Shown here: positions 1-5,465 of the stretch, one piece after another | Position numbering within the stretch: position 1 is the stretch's first letter | How the letters are laid out: each line of letters starts with the position of its first letter | Origin: Actinomycetota bacterium | GTDB taxonomy: Bacteria > Actinomycetota > Acidimicrobiia > Acidimicrobiales > GCA-2861595 | Length of the DNA: 5,465 nucleotides | Reading direction: 5' to 3' | NCBI GenBank assembly: GCA_016781225.1 | Contig: JADDQT010000152.1 | Location: 1-5,465 of the forward strand | Made by a program: the position numbers and the translations under genes | The notes under the pieces: model-generated | Seen by the model: only the letters and a program-made list of their open reading frames with translations | Databases searched by the model: none | What the model was told of the DNA's origin: nothing

Positions 1-240
1 ATACTCCTCCTCCTGGGGCTCCTTGACCTTGACGACCAGCTCCGCGCCCCACGCCTCCTCCGCGCACGAGAGGGAGGCGCCGGCAGCGGTGAATGCGGCG
101 TCGGGAATGGCCGAGCCGTCCCCCGCTCCGCGCTCCACGACGACGTGCTGCCCGTGGGCGGTGAGCTCGCGGACACCGTCGGGCGTGATGGCCACGCGGT
201 TCTCCCCCGGCTTGGTCTCAGCCGGGACCCCGACGATCAC
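1..240 (-). CDS. ald: Alanine dehydrogenase, N-terminal 80 codons (gene runs off the left edge)
   Basis: Alanine dehydrogenase reversibly converts L-alanine and NAD+ to pyruvate, ammonia and NADH in the cytoplasm. The 80 residues seen match the N-terminal substrate domain of the family: VGVPAETKPGENRVAITP at residues 3-20, with Arg15 (substrate-binding in known enzymes), then the ERGAGDGSAI stretch (36-45) and the VKVKEP motif (70-75), whose second Lys, Lys73, matches the pyruvate-binding Lys75 of the M. tuberculosis enzyme as I recall it. GAGDGSAI favours Ald over the related transhydrogenase alpha subunit PntAA. I chose the GTG at 240-238 because it gives the family's usual start exactly. 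There is no strong Shine-Dalgarno next to it, and it lies four bases after the previous stop (TGAGCAGGTG), so reading probably depends on coupling. The catalytic His and the NAD-binding Rossmann domain lie outside the window. Confidence 0.93.
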   Translation of the reverse strand, partial: MIVGVPAETKPGENRVAITPDGVRELTAHGQHVVVERGAGDGSAIPDAAFTAAGASLSCAEEAWGAELVVKVKEPQEEEY

Positions 241-244
241 CTGC

Positions 245-799
245 TCAGGGTACCGGTCGGCCTCCGGCGGGCTTCTGGCGCCGGTGCCGCTTCACGGCGG
301 TGACGGCGATGATGGTCGCCCCCAGCGCCAGGGCCAGGACGCCGGTCCCGATGGCGGCGACGATGCGGCCCGCGCTCCTGAACACCCGCAGCCGGGGCCC
401 GACGGCCATCTCCGTGGTCGTACCGGCGTTGCAGGCCACGCGGTACCGGCCGTCGCGGCTCACCTCGAAGTGGGCCAGCGACCGGTAGACGTCGTCGCCG
501 AGGGTGAGGGTGACGGCCCCGGCCGGCCTGGTGGGGACCGGCTGGCCCGAGGCCAGTTCGGTCACCTGGCAGGCGGGCTCGAGCACCGACGGGCTCCCGG
601 CCGAGTTGACGGCGGTGTAGATCGTGCGCTCGGCACCGGCCCCCAACTCGGCCTCCACCGGCCGGCCGGTGGTGAAGCGCGAGGCCCCAGTCAGGCCGTC
701 GACGAAGGAGAACAGCAGCACGGCGGCGACGACGGCGCCCGCCACCAGCACGACGGCGGCCAGGCCGTACCACGCACGGGACGGGCCGGTGTCAGCCAG
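245..799 (-). CDS. Small two-helix membrane protein of unknown function, probable CTG start
   Basis: I do not recognise this 184-residue protein. It has a short N-terminus with Arg8, a hydrophobic helix at about 11-33 and an outside loop of about 110 residues (34-143). A second helix lies at about 144-169, followed by a basic tail (KRHRRQK, 170-176). The positive charges predict both ends inside and the loop outside. The loop is polar, looks beta-rich and carries two cysteines (Cys77, Cys123; the latter in GRYRVACNAG), which could form a disulfide. No catalytic motif is visible. Start choice: no in-frame ATG, GTG or TTG lies between the NUDIX stop and the helix. The first standard start is GTG at 751, which would cut into helix 1 and remove its basic flank, and has no good Shine-Dalgarno. 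CTG at 799-797 has GGGAGG six bases upstream and overlaps the NUDIX gene by 8 bases. If the GTG is used, the protein is 168 residues. Confidence 0.72.
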   Translation of the reverse strand: MADTGPSRAWYGLAAVVLVAGAVVAAVLLFSFVDGLTGASRFTTGRPVEAELGAGAERTIYTAVNSAGSPSVLEPACQVTELASGQPVPTRPAGAVTLTLGDDVYRSLAHFEVSRDGRYRVACNAGTTTEMAVGPRLRVFRSAGRIVAAIGTGVLALALGATIIAVTAVKRHRRQKPAGGRPVP

Positions 800-1334
800 C
801 CAGTGCCTCCCGGGCCAGGCACAGGCCGATGATGGTCTTGGCGTCTGTGATCTGGCCCGATGTGATCAGCCCGGGCACGTCGGCCATGGCCACGTGCTCC
901 ACGGTCATGTGCTCCTCTTCCACGCCTTGCAGGTCGGTGTCGCACTGCTCGAGCTCCCGGGCCAGGTAGACCACCGAGTGCTCGTCGGAGAAACCCGGAG
1001 AGTTGTAGAACTCGGCGAGCTTCTCCAGGCGGCCGGCGCGCAGGCCGACCTCCTCCTCCAGCTCCCGCCGTGCCGTGCCCTCGGCCCCCTCGCCCTCGAC
1101 GTCGAGCTTGCCGGCGGGGATCTCCAGCAGCTCGGCGTCGATTGACGCCCGGTACTGGCGGAGGAGGACCACCGAGGCCTCGTCCTCCAGGTAGGGGACC
1201 ACCGAGACCGCACCGGGGTGGTGGACTAGCTCGCGCTCGAACTCGTTGCCGTCGGGGTCGGCGAAGCAGCCGACGGCCACCTCGATGACGTGGCCCTCCC
1301 AGACCCGCCGCTCGGAGAGCTTGCTGAAGCCCAT
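792..1334 (-). CDS. NUDIX hydrolase, ADP-ribose pyrophosphatase type
   Basis: This 180-residue cytoplasmic enzyme is predicted to cleave ADP-ribose (or a similar nucleoside diphosphate sugar) to AMP and ribose 5-phosphate with a divalent metal. The NUDIX box lies at residues 75-98: AGKLDVEGE followed by ARRELEEEVGL, with the metal-ligand core Arg90, Glu91, Glu94, Glu95 and Gly97. Gly75 and Glu82 are separated by six residues rather than the classical five; the M. tuberculosis homologue Rv1700 has the same spacing as I recall it. The upstream LLRQYRASIDAELLEIPAG (57-75) and downstream FYNSPGFSDE (109-118) are typical of the ADP-ribose branch. The start ATG at 1334 shares its A with the pyrG stop (TGATG), which implies translational coupling; no Shine-Dalgarno is evident. 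The exact substrate is inferred from family resemblance. Confidence 0.93.
   Translation of the reverse strand: MGFSKLSERRVWEGHVIEVAVGCFADPDGNEFERELVHHPGAVSVVPYLEDEASVVLLRQYRASIDAELLEIPAGKLDVEGEGAEGTARRELEEEVGLRAGRLEKLAEFYNSPGFSDEHSVVYLARELEQCDTDLQGVEEEHMTVEHVAMADVPGLITSGQITDAKTIIGLCLAREALAG
806..811 (-). promoter_or_regulatory. Shine-Dalgarno that supports the CTG start at 799
   Basis: The minus strand reads GGGAGG, then six bases (CACTGG), then CTG GCT GAC. This is the best ribosome-binding match near the end of the NUDIX gene and lies inside its last codons. No ATG, GTG or TTG in the right frame follows it at a usable distance, so it argues for CTG as the start of the downstream membrane protein. 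Confidence 0.55.
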
Positions 1335-2989
1335 CAGGCCCGGAAGGGGGCGGCGCCTGCTCGGGGGGCCTCGGGGAGGTCGAGGAGTCTGGGCGCCCTG
1401 CCTCGTGCACGCTCCAGCGCCGCGCCCACGAGCTCGCTGAACAGGGGGTGGGGACGGTTGGGGCGGCTCTTGAACTCGGGGTGGGCCTGGGTCCCGATCC
1501 AGCACGGATGACCGGGAAGCTCGATGAACTCCACGAGGCGGTTGTCGGGCGACGTCCCCGAGCACACCAGTCCGCCGGCCTCTAGGCGGCTCCGGTGACG
1601 GGGGTTGACCTCGTAGCGGTGCCGGTGCCGCTCATAGACCACGGTGTCGCCATAGGCGCGCGCTACCTGGGAGTGCGGTGCGAGCCGGGCCACATAGGAG
1701 CCCAGGCGCATCGTGCCGCCCATGTCGACGACCTCCCGCTGCTCGTCCATGAGGTCTATGACCAGGTTGGGAGAGGAGCCGTCGAACTCCCGGGAGTTGG
1801 CATCCTCCAAGCCGGCGACGCTGCGGGCGAACTCGATAACCATCACCTGCAGACCGAGGCACAGCCCGAGGCAGGGGACCTGGTGCTCGCGGGCGAATCC
1901 CGCTGCGGCCACCTTGCCCTCGATGCCCCGTTCGCCGAATCCGCCCGGGATGACGATGCCGTCGAGGTCCCGGAGGCGGCCCTCGGCGAGGAGGCCGGTG
2001 ACCTCCTCGGCCTGGATCCAGTCGACCTCCACCTTTGCGCCGCAGGCGAAGCCGGCGTGGCGCAGTGCCTCCACCACCGACAGGTATGCGTCGGCAAGGA
2101 CGTACTTGCCCACCAGCCCTATACGCACCGGGAAGGAGGCCGCCTCGACCCGCTCGACCAGTTCCTCCCACTCGCTGAGGTCGGGCTCGCCGGGGAGGTC
2201 AAGCAGGCGGCACACCTCGTCGTCGAGGCCCTCGAGGTGCAGCACGAGGGGCACCTCGTAGATGTTGTCGGTGTCCACCGCGCTCACGACTGCCCGGGTG
2301 GGCACGTCGCAGAGGAGGGACACCTTGCGCTTGAGCCCCTCCGACATGGGCTGGGCCGAGCGGCAGACGATGACGTCGGGCTGAACGCCGCGGCTGCGCA
2401 GCTCGGTGACGGAGTGCTGTGTGGGCTTGGTCTTCTGCTCGCCGCTGGTGGCCAGGTAGGGCACGAGGGTGAGGTGGATGTAGCAGACGTTCTCCCGGCC
2501 CAGGTTGCGGAACTGGCGGATGGCCTCGAGGAACGGGAGGATCTCGATGTCGCCCACCGTGCCGCCGACCTCGGTGATCACCACGTCCACGTCGTCGGTG
2601 GCCAAGCGCCGGATGCGCTCCTTGATCTCGTCGGTGACGTGGGGGATGACCTGGACCGTCTTGCCCAGGAAGTCGCCCCGCCGCTCCTTGGCGATGACCG
2701 AGCGGTAGATGGACCCGGTGGTGGCGTTGGAGTCGCGGTGCAGGGCCTCGTCGATGAAGCGCTCGTAGTGGCCGAGGTCTAGGTCGGTCTCGCCCCCGTC
2801 GTCGGTGACGAACACCTCGCCATGCTCCACCGGGTTCATGGTGCCGGGATCCACGTTGATGTACGGGTCCAGCTTCTGCATGGTGACCCGCAGGCCCCTG
2901 GCCTTCAGCAGGCGTCCGAGCGACGAGGCCGTGAGGCCCTTGCCCAGAGCCGAGGCCACTCCCCCCGTAACGAAGATGTGCTTGGTCAC
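1334..2989 (-). CDS. pyrG: CTP synthase
   Basis: CTP synthase makes CTP from UTP, ATP and glutamine, the last step of pyrimidine nucleotide synthesis, as a cytoplasmic tetramer. The 551-residue protein is full length. The N-terminal amidoligase domain (about 1-266) has the P-loop GGVASALGKG (9-18), KLDPYINVDPGTMNP (39-53), HGEVFVTDDGGETDLDLGHYER (56-77 region) and the ITEVGGTVGDIE segment (138-149). The class I glutaminase domain (from about 287) has the oxyanion PGGFG (348-352), the nucleophile Cys377 in CLGLCLGLQ, and His503 and Glu505 in GTQAHPEFKSRP. All key residues are present. A tail of about 20 residues (from 530) follows the conserved fold. GTG at 2989 gives the standard TKHIFVTGG start and has GGTGA six bases upstream. 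It is the first gene of the downstream block and overlaps the NUDIX gene by one base. Confidence 0.98.
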   Translation of the reverse strand: MTKHIFVTGGVASALGKGLTASSLGRLLKARGLRVTMQKLDPYINVDPGTMNPVEHGEVFVTDDGGETDLDLGHYERFIDEALHRDSNATTGSIYRSVIAKERRGDFLGKTVQVIPHVTDEIKERIRRLATDDVDVVITEVGGTVGDIEILPFLEAIRQFRNLGRENVCYIHLTLVPYLATSGEQKTKPTQHSVTELRSRGVQPDVIVCRSAQPMSEGLKRKVSLLCDVPTRAVVSAVDTDNIYEVPLVLHLEGLDDEVCRLLDLPGEPDLSEWEELVERVEAASFPVRIGLVGKYVLADAYLSVVEALRHAGFACGAKVEVDWIQAEEVTGLLAEGRLRDLDGIVIPGGFGERGIEGKVAAAGFAREHQVPCLGLCLGLQVMVIEFARSVAGLEDANSREFDGSSPNLVIDLMDEQREVVDMGGTMRLGSYVARLAPHSQVARAYGDTVVYERHRHRYEVNPRHRSRLEAGGLVCSGTSPDNRLVEFIELPGHPCWIGTQAHPEFKSRPNRPHPLFSELVGAALERARGRAPRLLDLPEAPRAGAAPFRA

Positions 2990-2995
2990 GGGCTC

Positions 2996-3000
2996 TCACC
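2996..3000 (-). promoter_or_regulatory. Ribosome binding site of pyrG
   Basis: The minus strand reads GGTGA, then six bases, then the GTG start at 2989. The match to the anti-Shine-Dalgarno is moderate and the spacing is good. It supports the chosen start, which is also fixed by family alignment. Confidence 0.5.
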
Positions 3001-3036
3001 GTACCTTCCGAGGAGGCGTTCAGGGCGGAGGCTGAT

Positions 3037-3049
3037 CCGGCTTCGCCGG
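3037..3049. other. Small GC hairpin in the pyrG leader region
   Basis: CCGGC-TTC-GCCGG on the plus strand is a perfect five-base-pair inverted repeat with a three-base loop (GAA in the minus-strand RNA). It lies about 48 bases before the pyrG start. A second GCCGG at 3052-3056 could pair with the same left arm, so two alternative folds are possible. In such GC-rich DNA short hairpins arise by chance, so a role in regulation is only a possibility. Confidence 0.3.
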
Positions 3050-3069
3050 TCGCCGGAGCACCACACTGC

Positions 3070-3098
3070 TCGCCGAGCAAGCTTTGCTTGCGAGGCGA
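3070..3098 (-). terminator. Stem-loop just after the GT4 gene, candidate terminator without a U tract
   Basis: The inverted repeat has an outer five-base-pair arm (TCGCC 3070-3074 with GGCGA 3094-3098), two opposed mismatches, an inner six-base-pair arm (GCAAGC 3077-3082 with GCTTGC 3086-3091) and a three-base loop. In the minus-strand RNA it begins four bases after the TAG stop at 3102. No run of U follows, so it is not a classical intrinsic terminator. It could be a U-less terminator, an mRNA 3' end stabiliser, or the boundary between the envelope block and the pyrG block. The structure is read directly from the sequence; the function is inferred. Confidence 0.5.
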
Positions 3099-3101
3099 CG
3101 T

Positions 3102-3968
3102 CTAGCGGTGCGGGCGCCCAGCGCGGTCGAGGGCTCGCAGGGGGGGGACGGCGTCGATGACCCGGCTGAAGGACACCAGCTCGCTTGCCAGGTTCAGCAC
3201 CACCAGCACGACCAGCACCACGAGGCGCGTCCCCGGCGAGCAGGCCAGGACCACGCCCAGGCCCACCACAGCGCCGAGCACGTTGGCCCCCGTGTCGCCG
3301 AGCATGAGCCGCTCGTGGAGGTCGTCGACGAGCAGGGCGGCAGCGGCCCCCAACACCACTGCCGCGCCGGTGAGCTCAACGGCTCCCATGGTGGCCAAGG
3401 CGAGCACCAGGAACGATGCCATGCCCACCTTGATGGCTCGGCCCGGTGCACGGTCCAAGAGGTTGCCGAGGTTGGCGGCCAGCGCCACTACGGCGGCGTC
3501 GGCCAGGAGCCGGCTGGTGGAAGCCACTCCGGCACGATCGGCGACGTCGCCGGAGGCGATGGCAACCGCTGTTAGCGCCACCGCCGCGCCACCGACCAGC
3601 TTGACCCCTCCCGATGTCAGGCGGCCGCCGGCGAGGGCGCGTAGGTGGCCGGCGAAGCCCCGGGCTTCTCCGGGAGCGGCCAGGTCGTCGAGCGCTCCCA
3701 GCAGAGCCATGCCGAGGGCGACGACCACCATGGCAGCGCGCCCCTGGCTGATGCCGTTCTCTCCGCCCGCGCCCGCGGCACTGGCCACCGCCCGCCCTCC
3801 CTCCACGACGACCAGGGCCAGCGGCAGCACCACACCGGCGGCGGTTGGCACCGTGTGGCCCCGGTAGTTCTGGCGCATCAAGGTGGGTGTCGACCACGTG
3901 GGCCGCAGCACGATCCAGCACAGGCGCCCAGCCAGGTAGCCGGCGACCACGGCGAGGGCGACGCTCAC
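3102..3968 (-). CDS. MraY/WecA-like glycosyltransferase family 4 membrane protein, short form
   Basis: The family transfers a sugar phosphate from a UDP-sugar to a polyprenyl phosphate at the inner face of the membrane (MraY, WecA). This protein has 288 residues and roughly nine hydrophobic segments, against about 320-360 residues for true MraY/WecA. Visible family motifs are NYRGHTVPTAAG (34-45), LGALDDLAAPG (90-100, the DDxxD region), GFAGHLRAL (104-112), NLGNLLDRAPGRAIK (166-180, where MraY has its NxxNxxDG-like loop) and LGDTGAN (223-229, the MGDTGS equivalent). The histidine-rich HHxxE loop of MraY is not seen; the end reads SFSRVIDAVPPLRALDR (266-282) instead. It therefore belongs to a divergent branch whose substrate I cannot name. 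GTG at 3968 overlaps the upstream stop (GTGA), so the two genes are probably coupled. Eight consecutive Cs near the end (3138-3145) stay in frame. Confidence 0.85.
   Translation of the reverse strand: MSVALAVVAGYLAGRLCWIVLRPTWSTPTLMRQNYRGHTVPTAAGVVLPLALVVVEGGRAVASAAGAGGENGISQGRAAMVVVALGMALLGALDDLAAPGEARGFAGHLRALAGGRLTSGGVKLVGGAAVALTAVAIASGDVADRAGVASTSRLLADAAVVALAANLGNLLDRAPGRAIKVGMASFLVLALATMGAVELTGAAVVLGAAAALLVDDLHERLMLGDTGANVLGAVVGLGVVLACSPGTRLVVLVVLVVLNLASELVSFSRVIDAVPPLRALDRAGRPHR
3138..3145. repeat. G8/C8 homopolymer inside the GT4 gene
   Basis: Eight Gs on the plus strand (eight Cs in the coding strand) fall in codons 274-277 (V-P-P-L). The conserved-looking C-terminus LRALDR follows in the same frame, so the length read here is the coding one. 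Such tracts are prone to slippage in replication and to sequencing error. Confidence 0.8.
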
Positions 3969-5465
3969 CGGCGGAGCAGCAAGGGGTCCGACGCCGAGCC
4001 GCCTTCGAGCCCTGTCTGCGCTGCACCGGGCGCGAGCAGGACCGGCTCGGCGGGACGGTGGAGGACCAACAGGGTCAGGAAGGGGGCGACGTAGACGAAG
4101 ATCACCGCCGTAACCACCACTCCCGAGTCGTTGACCAGACAGCCGAGCAGCCCCGCCGCCACCATGGCGATGGCGCCGACCCGAAGCGGGGAGCGGTTCG
4201 CCAGCAGCTCCGGCAGCCCCCGAGCACGCACCAGCACGTAGAGCCCGTACAGGGTGATCACCGGGATGGTCCACGACCACGGCGACCCAAAGGTGCGGAG
4301 GCTGCCGGCCAGCTTGCGAGCGATGGTCGTGACCATCGGGTCGAGGCCATCTTCACTCACTCGAACCGCCAGCTGGCCCAGGTGGGTACGCGCGTCGGGC
4401 GGGCGGAGGACGTCTACTCCAACGGCGACGGCCAGCGCGGCCACGGTCACCGCAGCGGCCACGACCACGGTGCGCCACGACACGCGCCTGCCGGCCATGG
4501 CCAGGAACGCCAGGCCGAACACGGGGACCAGTGTGAGGATGCCACCGACGTCGGAGCCGAGCCAGGGGGCACCGTCGACCAGGAGCACCAGTGCCAGCAG
4601 GCATGCCACGGTCACCAGTGCCTCCGCTCGGCGGGCGGCCCTGTGCACGTGGAACGCGGCCACCACGATGGCGCTGGACGCCAGAGCGGCGAAGGCGGTG
4701 TTCCCGAAGCCGGAGAACCGCCCTGCGGTGTACGGGCCGGAGTAACCGAGGAAGCTCGAGAGCTGCAGGCGGGCGCCGGTGGCCACGTCGACTGTGAGCA
4801 CGGCGACCGTCGCCGCGCAGATCCACGCCAACGAGGAGAGCGGGTGACGGCGGGACCGCGCCGCCAGTCCAACGATGAGGGCGTCGACCCCGAGGAGGTA
4901 CAAGATCACCCAGCCGCCCAGCCGGGCCACGCCGGGCACGGCCCACGCCGCGAAGGTGGTGAGGGGCCAGGCGGCGAAGGCCAGCACCAGCAGGCGCAGT
5001 ACGCGGTCAGCGCGCCGGGAGGGCCCACGCCCGAGCACACCGAGGCGCAAGCCCAGTATGGCCAGCAGGTACACGACCGCCTGGGCGGCGATGAATCCGT
5101 AGAGGACACGCGAGTAGAGGTCCTCACGGAGGGCGGCGTTGCGGTCGATGCTCCGCAGCAGCCCAAGCTCGGCCGCTCCTGAGCGGTACCGCAGGGCGTG
5201 GCCGACCATGCCTTCGGGGACGTCGAGCCCGAGCGCTTCCAGCACCGTGGGGGCTATGTCGGTCAAGGTGACCAGCCCCGGGCGGCGGGTCGAGGGTGAG
5301 CGCAGCTGCCCTGGGGACAGTCCGTCGCTCACGGCGACCATCGGTGTGAGCTTCCAGTCCTCTCCCGGGGGTGAGACCGACACCACGAGGAGGAGCGCCC
5401 CGTTACCGGCGACGTCGGCCACCTGGCGCACGGTCTGGTCGGCCGATGCCAGGGCGTCCGCTCCC
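3965..5465 (-). CDS. Polytopic membrane protein with an N-terminal phosphatase-like domain (5' end outside the window)
   Basis: Only the last 499 residues are visible. No start is assigned, because the frame is open to the right edge and the first part is clearly mid-domain. Residues 1-92 resemble the end of an alkaline phosphatase/sulfatase-type fold: a strand ALLLVVS (23-29), LTPMVAVSDG (39-48), SPSTRRPGLVTLTDIAPTVL (56-75) and VPEGMVGHAL (82-91). From about 117 there are roughly ten to eleven membrane helices. Loops between them carry LGYSGPYTAGRFSGFGN (239-255), SDVGGI (304-309) and VNDSGVVV (444-451), which I recall as conserved in uncharacterised actinobacterial and Firmicutes membrane proteins. 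The usual metal-ligand SDHG of the phosphatase fold appears replaced by SVSPP (29-33). It overlaps the GT4 gene by four bases, so a shared cell-envelope role is likely. I cannot name its reaction. Confidence 0.85.
   Translation of the reverse strand, partial: GADALASADQTVRQVADVAGNGALLLVVSVSPPGEDWKLTPMVAVSDGLSPGQLRSPSTRRPGLVTLTDIAPTVLEALGLDVPEGMVGHALRYRSGAAELGLLRSIDRNAALREDLYSRVLYGFIAAQAVVYLLAILGLRLGVLGRGPSRRADRVLRLLVLAFAAWPLTTFAAWAVPGVARLGGWVILYLLGVDALIVGLAARSRRHPLSSLAWICAATVAVLTVDVATGARLQLSSFLGYSGPYTAGRFSGFGNTAFAALASSAIVVAAFHVHRAARRAEALVTVACLLALVLLVDGAPWLGSDVGGILTLVPVFGLAFLAMAGRRVSWRTVVVAAAVTVAALAVAVGVDVLRPPDARTHLGQLAVRVSEDGLDPMVTTIARKLAGSLRTFGSPWSWTIPVITLYGLYVLVRARGLPELLANRSPLRVGAIAMVAAGLLGCLVNDSGVVVTAVIFVYVAPFLTLLVLHRPAEPVLLAPGAAQTGLEGGSASDPLLLRR

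Noticed and set aside
1334..1565. Longer N-terminus of the NUDIX protein from a start at 1565
   Set aside because: It would overlap the conserved glutaminase end of pyrG and adds only Arg/Pro-rich sequence; the ATG at 1334 in TGATG fits family length.
1595..2782. A 395-codon open frame on the plus strand opposite pyrG
   Set aside because: It is the mirror of a highly conserved gene in GC-rich DNA, has repetitive composition rich in Ala, Gly, His and Asp, and shows no family motif.
2998..3003. TACGGT on the minus strand as a -10 box for pyrG
   Set aside because: It overlaps the ribosome binding site, has no recognisable -35 partner at 16-18 bases, and would make the message almost leaderless; a chance match is more likely.
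2990..3101. Bacillus-type pyrG attenuation by reiterative G addition
   Set aside because: I see no GGGC-type start followed by a C-rich anti-site and a U-tailed terminator in the leader.
3197..3226. Imperfect ACCACCAGCACG repeats
   Set aside because: They encode a Leu/Val run in a membrane helix of the GT4 protein, so codon bias explains them.
3968..4280. Longer N-terminus of the GT4 protein from a start at 4280
   Set aside because: This part is out-of-frame reading of the upstream gene, low-complexity Arg/Gly/Pro rich, and the GTG at 3968 gives a clean hydrophobic N-terminus with a typical GTGA overlap.
3845..5182. A 445-codon open frame on the plus strand opposite the polytopic membrane gene
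   Set aside because: Its composition (Gly, Arg, His, Gln rich, no hydrophobic core) is typical of an antisense shadow, while the minus frame has clear membrane helices and motifs.

Overview
The window is a stretch of GC-rich bacterial chromosome (by eye about 70% G+C), packed with genes that all read on the minus strand. GTG starts, one-to-eight-base gene overlaps and the order CTP synthase -> NUDIX hydrolase point to an actinobacterium. Mycobacterium tuberculosis has the same pair (Rv1699-Rv1700, from memory). The other neighbours are not those of M. tuberculosis, so a deeper-branching actinobacterial lineage (Acidimicrobiia-like) is a guess, not a demonstration.

In transcription order (right to left) there are two blocks. 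The upstream block (5465-3102) holds the 3' part of a large polytopic membrane protein whose N-terminal soluble part resembles the end of an alkaline-phosphatase/sulfatase fold. It is followed, with a GTGA overlap, by a short MraY/WecA-like glycosyltransferase-family-4 membrane protein. Both look like cell-envelope proteins of unknown function. Immediately after the second stop codon lies a strong stem-loop (3070-3098) and a short intergenic region (2990-3101), the only real non-coding gap.

The downstream block (2989-1) is tightly spaced: pyrG (CTP synthase, complete), then a NUDIX ADP-ribose-pyrophosphatase-like hydrolase joined to it by a TGATG overlap. Next comes a small two-helix membrane protein that most likely begins at a CTG codon inside the end of the NUDIX gene. 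Last is the first 80 codons of alanine dehydrogenase (ald), four bases further on. This block looks like one translationally coupled operon of nucleotide and central metabolism plus one unknown envelope protein.

I see no rRNA, tRNA, mobile element, CRISPR array or attachment site. The points most worth a second look are the apparently metal-site-less phosphatase-like domain fused to a polytopic membrane domain next to a non-canonical MraY relative, and the likely CTG start. I found no clear evidence for a wholly new multi-gene system.
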